Source: Roseateles depolymerans
GTDB lineage: Bacteria > Pseudomonadota > Gammaproteobacteria > Burkholderiales > Burkholderiaceae_C
NCBI RefSeq assembly: GCF_003387155.1
Contig: NZ_QUMT01000003.1
Coordinates: forward strand, 124,001-188,000
Direction: 5' to 3'
DNA length: 64,000 nucleotides
Part shown: positions 39,818 to 48,053 of the stretch, piece by piece
How positions within the stretch are numbered: the stretch's first letter is position 1
How the letters are laid out: every line of letters begins with the position of its first letter
Notes under the pieces: generated by a model
Told to the model about the DNA's origin: nothing
The model's input: the letters and a program-made list of their open reading frames with translations, nothing else
Database searches by the model: none
Position numbers and translations under genes: made by a program

Positions 39818-40993
39818 TCAGGTGGGGGTTTTCGCGAGGAGCGCGCTGGCCTGCAGCGGCAAGGCCGTGGGCAGGCGCTGCACCTTCTCGAAGCCCGCCG
39901 CCAGCAGCAGGGCGCGCAGCCGCGCTTCACTGCGAGGCTCGCCTCTGCCCATGGCCAGGAGATACATCCCGAAGTAGGCATCGCCCATGCGCTCGGCGCC
40001 GGGGGTGTCGGCAAATGGCTCGGCCAGCAGCAGCGTGCCGCCAGGCACCAGGGCCAGGCGCACCGCGCGCAGCAGGCGCAGGACGCGGGCGTCGTCATGG
40101 TCATGGACCACGCGCAACAAGGTGACCAGGTCGGCCCCCGGCGGCAATGGGTCCTCGAAGAAATCGCCGCCCTCGGCCGAGCAGCGCGCACTCAGCCCCG
40201 CCTGTTCGAAGCGCTGCCGCGCCAGCGCGGCAACGCCAGGCAGATCAAAGACCTGCACCGACAGATGCGGCGCGACGTACGCCGCCCGGCAGGCAAAGGC
40301 CCCGGTGCCGCCGCCCACGTCGAGCAGACGGCGGTGGTCCTGCAATGAATAGGCCTGCAGCACCTGGTCGGCCACCAGCGGCTGCGAAGCAGCCATCAGC
40401 TCCGAATAGGCCAGCAACTGGCCCGGCGGCAGAGTGTCCGGCGCGTCGGTGCCGGCATAGGGCCAGTAGCGCGAGAGCCCCGCCCCCGCCGGCGCGGCCG
40501 AGGCGTCGCCGCGCAGCAGGGTGAGCGGCTGGGCCAGGTCGCGGTACAGCGCCGTGTGATGCTCGATCATCGCGGCCAGGCCCGCATCCGCGGCCAGCGG
40601 TGCGCCCAGCGGCCCCAGCCCAAACCGGCCATGGGCCCGAGCTTCCAGCAGTTGCAGGGCCACGGCCGCCCGCAGCAGTCGCTCGGTGGAGGCCAGCGGC
40701 AACTTCCCCCGGGCTGCCAGCGCGTGGGGAGTCTGGGGCCCCTCCGCCAGCAGCAGGTCGAACAGGCGCAGTTGCACGCAGGCCAGCAGCACCTGCGAAT
40801 ACACGAAACCGGCCACCAGATCGAACACCGCCGTCGCCCGGCGCCGGGCCACCCAGCGAGTCAGTGGGAAGGACTGCGCCCAGCGCCGAAAGCGCGGGCT
40901 GGCCAGGAGGCGGTCGCGCCAGGCCAGCGGCGTGTCGCTCCAGTGCGGGGTGGGCGGTGCCAGGCCCGGCGGCGGTGGAGACACGCTGTGCAT
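39818..40993 (-). CDS. crtF: Demethylspheroidene / hydroxyneurosporene O-methyltransferase
   Basis: SAM-dependent O-methyltransferase that adds the methoxy group to acyclic carotenoids (spheroidene or spirilloxanthin branch). 391 aa. DUF-like N-terminal dimer domain, then the MTase core: motif I LLDVGGGTGAFACRAAY, VQVFDLPGVAALARQRFE, the HDHDD region and LLLAEPFADTPGAE. The ATG at 40993 was chosen over one 13 codons upstream that overlaps crtE. Eleven bases after the crtE stop, so co-transcribed. Confidence 0.93.
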   Translation of the reverse strand: MHSVSPPPPGLAPPTPHWSDTPLAWRDRLLASPRFRRWAQSFPLTRWVARRRATAVFDLVAGFVYSQVLLACVQLRLFDLLLAEGPQTPHALAARGKLPLASTERLLRAAVALQLLEARAHGRFGLGPLGAPLAADAGLAAMIEHHTALYRDLAQPLTLLRGDASAAPAGAGLSRYWPYAGTDAPDTLPPGQLLAYSELMAASQPLVADQVLQAYSLQDHRRLLDVGGGTGAFACRAAYVAPHLSVQVFDLPGVAALARQRFEQAGLSARCSAEGGDFFEDPLPPGADLVTLLRVVHDHDDARVLRLLRAVRLALVPGGTLLLAEPFADTPGAERMGDAYFGMYLLAMGRGEPRSEARLRALLLAAGFEKVQRLPTALPLQASALLAKTPT

Positions 40994-41004
40994 GGCCGGT
41001 CCCT

Positions 41005-41883
41005 TCAGACGGTGGACGCCATCCGGGCGCACAGTTGCTGCGGGACCAGGCGGTCCGCTTCACGCCGGATGAGCTGGCGGAACTGCGACGCCCCCGGGCA
41101 CACCGGCACGGTCAGCAAGGTGGCCTGCACCAGGCGCTGGAATTCCGCCATCGCGCCGTCCAGGCCCAGGGCGCGGGCATAGCTGGGACGGTCCAGCGCC
41201 ACGTCCTGCCCACCCGGCTTGCCCAGCACCTCGGCATCCAGCACCACATCGCGGATGTCGTCGGCCACCTGGTAGGTCTGGCCCAGCCGCTCGCCCAGGG
41301 CGCGCCAGGGTTCACCGTCAGCCCCGGCGGCCTGCGCACCGGCCATGGTGGCCGCCGCAAACAGCGCCCCCGTCTTGGCCTGCTGGTAATCCGCCAGCGA
41401 CAACTGCGGCTCGCATTCCCAGGCCTGCCCGGCCACGATGCCCAGCGGCATGCCCACGCCCTGCGTCACCGACCGCAGCAGCACCGGCAGCCGCGACAGG
41501 TGCTGCCGGCAACTGCGCCCCAGCACCTCGAAGGCCGCCACGATCAGGGCATCCCCGGCCAGCACCGCCAGCCGTTCTCCGAAGGCGTTGTGCACCGAGG
41601 GTCGGCCCCGTCTCGTCTGGGCATCATCAAAACACGGGAGATCGTCATGCACGAGCGAGGCACAGTGCAGCAGTTCGATCGAAGCCGCCACACCGTCGCT
41701 GAGGCTGGCGTCGTCTTCTCCGCAGGCCTGCGCCACCGCCAGCGTCAGCTTGGGACGGATCCGGGCACCGCCCGGAAACACCGCGTGCTGCAGGGCCGCG
41801 GCCAGTTGTGGGGGATGCCCCGGCTGCAAGGCCGGCACCAGGCTGGCCCGCAGGGCCCGTTCAATCCGGTCGTCATAGGACAT
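41005..41883 (-). CDS. crtE: Geranylgeranyl diphosphate synthase
   Basis: Makes C20 GGPP for carotenoids and for the bacteriochlorophyll tail. 292 aa. First Asp-rich motif SLVHDDLPCFDDAQTRRG (DDxxxxD form) and second TYQVADDIRDVVLD. GGARIRPKLTLAVAQA near the start. First gene of crtEF-bchCXYZ-puf, transcribed divergently from crtD across a tandem PpsR operator. Confidence 0.96.
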   Translation of the reverse strand: MSYDDRIERALRASLVPALQPGHPPQLAAALQHAVFPGGARIRPKLTLAVAQACGEDDASLSDGVAASIELLHCASLVHDDLPCFDDAQTRRGRPSVHNAFGERLAVLAGDALIVAAFEVLGRSCRQHLSRLPVLLRSVTQGVGMPLGIVAGQAWECEPQLSLADYQQAKTGALFAAATMAGAQAAGADGEPWRALGERLGQTYQVADDIRDVVLDAEVLGKPGGQDVALDRPSYARALGLDGAMAEFQRLVQATLLTVPVCPGASQFRQLIRREADRLVPQQLCARMASTV

Positions 41884-41911
41884 AGCGGCCTGAGCTCCAG
41901 ATTCCTCCGCA

Positions 41912-41955
41912 TGTCAGTGCGGAATTACATTACAGTTCGTCAACCAGAATAGACA
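41912..41955. promoter_or_regulatory. Tandem PpsR/CrtJ-type operator between crtE and crtD
   Basis: A perfect TGT-N12-ACA at 41912-41929 and a one-mismatch CGT-N12-ACA at 41938-41955 with an 8-bp gap. It lies in the 90-bp divergent region, so one operator pair can control both directions. Confidence 0.82.
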
Positions 41956-41973
41956 CATCCGGAAGTCGCGTCA

Positions 41974-43569
41974 ATGAACCGTGTCCGTCCGCTCTCTCCG
42001 TTGCAGCCGCCGCGCGTGGTGGTGGTGGGCGCGGGCATGGGCGGCATGGCCGCGGCGGCGCTGCTGGCGCGCCAGGGTCTGGACGTGCAGTTGCTGGAGC
42101 GGGCCGGCTCGCCGGGCGGCAAGATGCAGCCGGTGGAACTGGGCGCGCTGCAGCTGGACGGCGGGCCGACGGTGCTCACCATGCGATGGGTGCTGGACGA
42201 ACTGTTTGACCAGCTCGGCACGTCACTGGAGCAGCAGGTGCATCTGCGCCGCTGCGAAGTGCTGGCCCGGCATGCCTGGAGCGGCACCGAACGGCTGGAC
42301 CTGTTCGCCGACATGGCCGAGAGCCTGGAGGCCATCGCCGCCTTCAGCGGTCCCGCCGAGGCCGCCCGCTACAAGGCCTTCTGCCAGCGGGCCGCCCAGG
42401 TGCACGACACGCTGGACCGCAGCTTCATGCGCAGCAGCCGGCCCTCGGTGCTGGCCCTCACCTGGCGGGTGCTGCGCCAGCAGGGGCCCGCCGGACTGCG
42501 CCGGTTGATGCGCATCTCCCCCTTCACCACCTTGTGGCGCGAACTGGGCCGCTATTTCCAGGATCCGCGACTGCAGCAGTTGTTCGGCCGTTATGCCACC
42601 TACTGCGGCAGTTCCCCCTTCGACGCACCGGCCACGCTGATGCTGGTGGCCCATGTGGAGCGCGAAGCGGTCTGGCAGATCGAAGGCGGCATGGCGCGAC
42701 TGGCGCAAGCGCTGGCGCAGCAGGGCCAGAAGCTGGGCGTGCGCCTGCGCTGCGGCACGGAGGTGCAGCGGCTGCTGGTGACGGACGGCCGCATCTGCGG
42801 GGTGCAGCTCGCCGAGGGCGAGGTGATCCCGGCCGAAGCGGTCGTCTTCAACGGCGACGCGCGTGCGCTCACCGCCGGCCTGCTGGGCACCGACGCGCCG
42901 CGCGGCCTGCGCCATGGGACCCCGTCGCTGTCCGCCCTGACCTGGCATGCGGAAGCGGTGACCGGTGGCTTCGACTTGTCGCACCACAACGTGGTGTTCG
43001 GACCCACCCCGGCCTACCGGCAGGAGTTCGAGGCCATCGCCGCAGGACGCCTGCCCGAATCGCCCACCGTCTATGTCTGCGCCCAGGACCGCAGCGGCCA
43101 GGCCCACCGGCTGCGCCCCGGCCTGCCGGCGGGCGCCCGCCGTCCCGAGCGCCTGATGTGCCTGGTCAATGCCCCCGCCGATGCCCATGGGCGCGGCCTC
43201 AGCCCCGAGGAGATCGCACGATGCGAAGCACAGATGTGGGAACGGCTGCGACAGGCCGGGCTGGAGGTGACGCTCACCGGCCCGCCGCTGCTGACCCGGC
43301 CGGCGGATTTCGCGCGGCGGTTCCCGGCCAGCCAGGGAGCGCTCTACGGACCGGCCAGCCGGGGCTGGCAGGCCAGCTTCCAGGACCGGCCAGCGGGCCG
43401 CACGACGCTGCCGGGACTGTTCCTGGCGGGAGGCTCGGTTCATCCGGGGCCGGGGGTGCCGATGGCGGCGCTGTCGGGCCGATTGGCCGCCGCGCAGCTG
43501 CTCGAGGACCTGGTTTCGACCTCGTGGTCCCGCCCGGCGGTTATGCCTGGTGGTATGTCGATGCGGTGA
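41974..43569 (+). CDS. crtD: 1-hydroxycarotenoid 3,4-desaturase
   Basis: FAD-dependent carotenoid desaturase, 531 aa. N-terminal dinucleotide fold VVVVGAGMGGMAAAALLARQG ending ERAGSPGGKM. Near the C-terminus LFLAGGSVHPGPGVPMAALSGR is the bacterial phytoene-dehydrogenase signature. It is assigned CrtD rather than CrtI by its place next to crtC and by GRYATYCGSSPFDAPATL; the cluster has a separate CrtI at 48037. It introduces the C3,4 double bond after hydration. Confidence 0.9.
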   Translation: MNRVRPLSPLQPPRVVVVGAGMGGMAAAALLARQGLDVQLLERAGSPGGKMQPVELGALQLDGGPTVLTMRWVLDELFDQLGTSLEQQVHLRRCEVLARHAWSGTERLDLFADMAESLEAIAAFSGPAEAARYKAFCQRAAQVHDTLDRSFMRSSRPSVLALTWRVLRQQGPAGLRRLMRISPFTTLWRELGRYFQDPRLQQLFGRYATYCGSSPFDAPATLMLVAHVEREAVWQIEGGMARLAQALAQQGQKLGVRLRCGTEVQRLLVTDGRICGVQLAEGEVIPAEAVVFNGDARALTAGLLGTDAPRGLRHGTPSLSALTWHAEAVTGGFDLSHHNVVFGPTPAYRQEFEAIAAGRLPESPTVYVCAQDRSGQAHRLRPGLPAGARRPERLMCLVNAPADAHGRGLSPEEIARCEAQMWERLRQAGLEVTLTGPPLLTRPADFARRFPASQGALYGPASRGWQASFQDRPAGRTTLPGLFLAGGSVHPGPGVPMAALSGRLAAAQLLEDLVSTSWSRPAVMPGGMSMR

Positions 43570-44483
43570 GCGATGTGCAGCCGGACGGCAGCGTGCAGGC
43601 GCTGACGCTGATTGCCTTCATCGGCAGTGTGTTCTCGCCCTACTACGCCTGGGCGAGGCGCAGACACGGCGATGATGGGGCGCCGGCGCAGGCCCACTGC
43701 GCCATCAACGTGTCCCTCTACCGACGCGCCCCGGGCGACGACGGCTTTTCGCGCCTTTGGACGATGACCGAGCGGGGCGCCGCAGCGCTGGCGCGTGATG
43801 CGCAGCGTCTGGCCATCGGCCCGAGCCAGTTGCAATGGCAGGCGGACGGAGGCCTGCAGATCGACCTGGATGAGTGGACGGTACCGTGGCCGCAGCGCAT
43901 CCGCGGTCGCATCACGGTGCGGCCGGGCGCGATGCCCGGCTGGTCCTTCTCGCTGGATCGGGAAGGCCGCCACCAGTGGCAGCCCATCAGTCCGTCCTCG
44001 CGCGTAGAAGTGGATCTGCAATCACCGCGGCGTCACTGGCAGGGCGATGCCTATGTCGATGCGAACCACGGCAGCCGCCCGCTGGTGCGGGACTTCCGCA
44101 GCTGGCAGTGGCAGCGCGCCACCCGTCCGGACGGCCGCACGTCCCTGCTCTACGAGGTGCAGCCGACCACGGGAGACGGGCAAGCCCTGGCCCTGAGCAT
44201 CGATCCGGACGGCCATGTGCGCAGCCTGCCCCCGCCCCCGCGCCAGGCGCTGCCCGCCAGTGCCTGGCAGGTGGCGCGCCACAGCCGCGGGCATCGCGCA
44301 CCACAGCTGCTGGCAACGCTGGAAAGCGGCCCCTTCTATTGCCGCTCCCTGCTGCGGGACGCTGACAGCGGCGCCCTGGCCCTGCATGAAAGCCTCTCCC
44401 TGCAACGCTTTGACCAGCGCTGGGTCCAGGCCCTGTTGCCCTTCCGCATGCCCCGGCGCGCCGCCTGGGCCGGGAGCCGCTGA
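43524..44483 (+). CDS. crtC: Carotenoid 1,2-hydratase (hydroxyneurosporene synthase)
   Basis: Adds water to the C1,2 bond of neurosporene or lycopene. About 319 aa. Conserved start VPPGGYAWWYVDAVS and FIGSVFSPYYAWARRR, later YVDANHGSRPLVRDF and SLQRFDQRWVQALLPFRMPR. The only start codon near the family start is the GTG at 43524, inside the last 46 bp of crtD, so translation is coupled. The stop overlaps the bciA ATG (TGATG). Confidence 0.92.
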   Translation: MVPPGGYAWWYVDAVSDVQPDGSVQALTLIAFIGSVFSPYYAWARRRHGDDGAPAQAHCAINVSLYRRAPGDDGFSRLWTMTERGAAALARDAQRLAIGPSQLQWQADGGLQIDLDEWTVPWPQRIRGRITVRPGAMPGWSFSLDREGRHQWQPISPSSRVEVDLQSPRRHWQGDAYVDANHGSRPLVRDFRSWQWQRATRPDGRTSLLYEVQPTTGDGQALALSIDPDGHVRSLPPPPRQALPASAWQVARHSRGHRAPQLLATLESGPFYCRSLLRDADSGALALHESLSLQRFDQRWVQALLPFRMPRRAAWAGSR

Positions 44484-45472
44484 TGGCCCGCATCTTCCTG
44501 CTGGGCGCCACCGGCACGCTCGGTCAGGCGACTGCACGTGCCTTGCGGCGACACGGTCATGCGGTGGTCGCGCTAGTGCGTCCCCAGGCGGGCGTGGGGG
44601 GACGGCTGGCAGGCGCGGAATTGGCGCGACGGCTGCCCGGCGTGGAACTGCGCTTTGGCGACGCGGCAGACCCGGCCTCTCAGCGCCAGGAGGGGTGGCG
44701 TGGAGAGCGCTTTGACGCGCTGGTGTCCTGCCTGGCCTCCCGCACGGGTCTGCCGCAGGACGCCTGGGCGGTCGATCATGCGGCCCATGTGCAGGCCTTT
44801 GCCCAGGCCCGGCAGGCAGGCGTGCAGCAGGTGGTGCTGCTGTCGGCCCTGTGCCTGCAGAAGCCCCGGCTGGCCTTCCAGGGCGCAAAGCTGGCTGCCG
44901 AGCAGGCGCTGAGGACGTCGGGGCTGCCCTGGTCCATCGTGCGGCCCACCGCGTTTTTCAAGTCGCTGTGCGGCCAGGTGGAGCGGGTGCGGCGCGGCCA
45001 ACCTTACCTGCTCTTCGGCGACGGGCGCCTCACCGCCTGCAAGCCCATCAGCGACGACGATCTGGCCGACTATCTGGCGGGCTGCCTCGACGACCCATCG
45101 CGCGTGAACCGCATCCTGCCCATCGGCGGCCCCGGCCCGGCGCTGACGCCGCGCGACCAGGGCGAGCTGCTGTTCGACGCCCTCGGACGCCCGCCCCGCT
45201 TTCGGGAGGTCCCGCTGCGGATGATGGACGTGATCGTCGGCGGGTTGACGCAGGTGGGCCGCCTCTGGCCCGCCGCCGCGGCCAAGGCCGAGCTGGCGCG
45301 CATCGGACGCTACTACGCCACCGAGTCGATGCTGGTGATGGATCCGCTCAGCGGGCGTTATGACGCGACGCTCACGCCGTCAACGGGCCGCCAGACCCTG
45401 GGGGATTTCTTTGCGGCACTGGCGCGCGGCGAGGCGGCGCTGCCGGAGCGCGGAGACCATTCGGTGTTCTGA
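44483..45472 (+). CDS. bciA: Divinyl (proto)chlorophyllide 8-vinyl reductase, BciA type
   Basis: NADPH-dependent SDR-like enzyme reducing the 8-vinyl group. 329 aa. Rossmann motif IFLLGATGTLGQATARAL, VVLLSALCLQKPRLAFQGAKLAAE with the YxxxK-equivalent region, SIVRPTAFFKSLCGQVERV and YLLFGDGRLTACKPISDDDLA are typical of BciA. Third gene of crtDC-bciA, so controlled with the carotenoid genes. Confidence 0.93.
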   Translation: MARIFLLGATGTLGQATARALRRHGHAVVALVRPQAGVGGRLAGAELARRLPGVELRFGDAADPASQRQEGWRGERFDALVSCLASRTGLPQDAWAVDHAAHVQAFAQARQAGVQQVVLLSALCLQKPRLAFQGAKLAAEQALRTSGLPWSIVRPTAFFKSLCGQVERVRRGQPYLLFGDGRLTACKPISDDDLADYLAGCLDDPSRVNRILPIGGPGPALTPRDQGELLFDALGRPPRFREVPLRMMDVIVGGLTQVGRLWPAAAAKAELARIGRYYATESMLVMDPLSGRYDATLTPSTGRQTLGDFFAALARGEAALPERGDHSVF

Positions 45473-45494
45473 TCCGGGACGGGCGCGTGGGCGC

Positions 45495-45653
45495 TTACCC
45501 GCCCTTGTGATCGTTCGCATCGGCCTGCGCGTCCTTGCGCGCCTGCTCCCGCTTCCACCGACGCCAGTCCCACCACTGCCAGCCTGCCCAGCCCAGGATC
45601 AGGCCAAACACCAGCACCAGTTCGATCAGACCGTAGAGGCGGTCGTCGATCAT
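45495..45653 (-). CDS. 52-aa single-TM hypothetical protein
   Basis: MIDDRLYGLIELVLVFGLIL then GWAGWQWWDWRRWKRE and a charged tail (QARKDAQADANDHKGG). One TM helix followed by a Trp/Arg interfacial belt. It starts 7 bp after the hemA2 stop, so it is the last gene of crtI-crtB-hemA2. Convergent with bciA, with 22 bp between stops. Function unknown; size and Trp belt suggest a small inner-membrane helper. Confidence 0.68.
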   Translation of the reverse strand: MIDDRLYGLIELVLVFGLILGWAGWQWWDWRRWKREQARKDAQADANDHKGG

Positions 45654-45660
45654 GAACCGA

Positions 45661-46947
45661 TCACGATCCGCTGCGCAGGAACAGCCGCTGCACCGAGCTG
45701 GCCCATTGCTGATGCGCCTCGCCCGCGCTGCTGTGCAGCTCGCTGAGTGCGCCGTGCAGCATCTTGCGGGTGAGTCCGGCGGACAGCGCCTCCATCACCG
45801 CTTCCACATCCTGCCCCCGGGCCAGTGCCTTGCGGGCCTTCTGCAGCTCAGCCTGGCGCCAGGCTTCCGTCTGCGTCTGCAGCGCCTGGATCAGCGGCAC
45901 GGCGGAGCGCTGCTGCAGCCACTGCGAAAAACTGTCCACGCCGGCGCTCACGATGGCTTCGGCCTCGCTCACGGCCGCCTGCCGCCGGGCGCCGTTGACC
46001 TGCACCTGATGGGCCAGATCGTCCACCGAATACAGGTAGACGTCGTCCACCCGTCCGACTTCGGGCTCGATGTCCCGCGGCACGGCCAGGTCCAGCATCA
46101 GCATGGGGTGGCGCTTGCGGCGCTTGAGCGCACGCTCGACGGCGCCCAGCCCGATCAGCGGCAGGCTGCTGGCGGTGCAGCTGATGACGATGTCGAAGTC
46201 GCCCAGGCGCTCGGCCACGTCCGCCAGCGGCATCTGCGTGGCATGGAGCCGCTGCGCCAGCGCCTCCGCACGCTCCAGGCTCCTGTTGGCCACCGTCATC
46301 TGCAGCGGTTTCTGGGCCGCGAAGTGGGTCGCCACCAGGTCGATCATTTCCCCCGCGCCGATGAAGAGCACCCGGCGACGCGGCAGGTCGTCAAACAGCT
46401 GCTGCGCCAGACGCACGGCGGCCGCGGCCAGGCTGACCGCATGGCTGCCGATCTCGGTGCGGCTGCGGACCTCCTTGGCCACCGCAAAGCTGCGCTGGAA
46501 CATCTGATGCAAGGTGGTGCCCAGTGCACCGGCGCTGTCGGCCTCGCGCACGGCCGTTTTCATCTGGCCCAGGATCTGCGGCTCGCCCAGCACCATCGAG
46601 TCCAGGCCCGCCGCCACGCGAAAGGCATGCCGCGCCGCTTCCGCACCTTCGCGGAAATAACTGTGCCGACGCAACTCTCCGGAGGGCGTGCCACCATGCC
46701 CGGCCAGCCACTCCATGGCGGGCTCCGCCAGCGCCAGCGCATGACGCGGGCAGGCACTGGCCGGCAGGCCCACATAGACCTCGGTGCGATTGCAGGTGGA
46801 CAGGATGGCCACTTCGGGCCGCGCCTGCGCCAGATGGTCCCGCAGCCCCTGGATGCTGCGACCCAGCGCTTCGGTGGGAATGGCAAAGCGGCCCCGCAGA
46901 TCCAGCGGGGCGCTGCCGTGATTCAGGCCCAGGGCAAGTACCGTCAT
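45661..46947 (-). CDS. hemA: Glutamyl-tRNA reductase, second copy in the photosynthesis cluster
   Basis: 428 aa, closely similar to the housekeeping hemA at 8137-9537 (VLALGLNHGSAPLDLRGRF; catalytic C52 in STCNRTE; NADPH domain VLFIGAGEMIDLV) but without its insertion before the catalytic Cys and with a shorter tail. The first gene product of tetrapyrrole synthesis is thus encoded in the same operon as crtI and crtB. ATGA overlap with crtB. This would let the cell raise ALA supply when pigment genes are switched on. Confidence 0.95.
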   Translation of the reverse strand: MTVLALGLNHGSAPLDLRGRFAIPTEALGRSIQGLRDHLAQARPEVAILSTCNRTEVYVGLPASACPRHALALAEPAMEWLAGHGGTPSGELRRHSYFREGAEAARHAFRVAAGLDSMVLGEPQILGQMKTAVREADSAGALGTTLHQMFQRSFAVAKEVRSRTEIGSHAVSLAAAAVRLAQQLFDDLPRRRVLFIGAGEMIDLVATHFAAQKPLQMTVANRSLERAEALAQRLHATQMPLADVAERLGDFDIVISCTASSLPLIGLGAVERALKRRKRHPMLMLDLAVPRDIEPEVGRVDDVYLYSVDDLAHQVQVNGARRQAAVSEAEAIVSAGVDSFSQWLQQRSAVPLIQALQTQTEAWRQAELQKARKALARGQDVEAVMEALSAGLTRKMLHGALSELHSSAGEAHQQWASSVQRLFLRSGS

Positions 46948-48053
46948 GCCGCACTCCTGCGCCAGGTCTCGTCCCGGATCTTTCGATGGCGACGGTCTTC
47001 CTGCTCCAGCCGGGTGAAGAGATCGATGACGGCTTCAGTCCGAGGCCGATGCGCACGGCGCTGCCCGGTGGCGGCGCCAGAAGTGGATGCGGCCGCTGCG
47101 GTCGCGGCCTCTGCAGCCCGTGTGGACTCAGCAGCCACGGCCGCCAGCAAAGGCTCGCACGCCGGCAAGGCCGGTTCATGCAGCAGGCGCGCCGAGGGCC
47201 GCAGGCTCACCGCCGCGAGCGCCAGCAACTGCAGCTTGCGCTCACGCGGCACCACCGCACGGCGGCTGATGGCATCGAAGCCAGCGGCCTGCACCTGACG
47301 ACCGACCCCCTGGTAGAACAGCCGCGCTGCGTTGATGCCGGGACGGCATGCCAGCGGCAGGCGGTTGATGCCGGCGGCTGCGCGTGCATACAGCGGGTCG
47401 GCGGCCTGCACCAACCGTTGCACCACCGAGGCCAGCGCCGGGCTGTGCTGCGGATGGGCCAACCAGGCGTCCGGCGCCAGCCCGGCCTCGCGCATCCATT
47501 GCTGCGGCAGGTACAGCCGTCCCATGCGGGCGTCCTCGCCCACATCCCGCGCGATGTTGGACAGCTGCATCGCCACGCCCAGGTCGCAGGCCCGCGCCAG
47601 GGCGGAGGGGTCCCGCGCGCCCATCAGCAGGCTCATCATCGCGCCGACGCTGCCGGCGACACGGGCCGCATAGGCCAGCAGCTCGTCCAGTGTGTCGTAG
47701 CGCCGCTCGTCCACATCCCAGGCCAGGCCCTCCAGCAGCAGGTCCAGCAGCCGACGCGGAATGGCATGCCGTGCCACCACCGCGGCCAGTGCCCGGTCCG
47801 CCGCCACCGGCTGGGGCCGCCCGTCGAACACCTGGTCCAGGCGCCGGTGCAGTTGCTTCAGCGACAGTCGCCGCCCGCCCTCCACATCCACCGTGTCATC
47901 GGCCAGCCGGCAAAAGCCGTACAGCACCGTGGCCGGCGCCCGCACCGAGGGCGGCAGCAGCAGTGAGGCGGCATGGAAGGTCTTGGAATGGAAGGCCAGG
48001 CTGGCGCGGCAGACGGCCAGGTCGGCCTCCTGCAGTTCATGCGGGTCGGACAT
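46944..48053 (-). CDS. crtB: Phytoene synthase
   Basis: Joins two GGPP to phytoene. 369 aa. First Asp-rich site FCRLADDTVDVEG and second MQLSNIARDVGEDARMGRLYLP, plus YAARVAGSVGAMM. After about residue 295 there is an Ala-rich tail (AAEAATAAAASTSGAA) ending in a charged DRRHRKIRDE segment, not part of the usual fold. The ATG at 48053 overlaps the crtI 3' end by 17 bp. Confidence 0.95.
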   Translation of the reverse strand: MSDPHELQEADLAVCRASLAFHSKTFHAASLLLPPSVRAPATVLYGFCRLADDTVDVEGGRRLSLKQLHRRLDQVFDGRPQPVAADRALAAVVARHAIPRRLLDLLLEGLAWDVDERRYDTLDELLAYAARVAGSVGAMMSLLMGARDPSALARACDLGVAMQLSNIARDVGEDARMGRLYLPQQWMREAGLAPDAWLAHPQHSPALASVVQRLVQAADPLYARAAAGINRLPLACRPGINAARLFYQGVGRQVQAAGFDAISRRAVVPRERKLQLLALAAVSLRPSARLLHEPALPACEPLLAAVAAESTRAAEAATAAAASTSGAATGQRRAHRPRTEAVIDLFTRLEQEDRRHRKIRDETWRRSAA

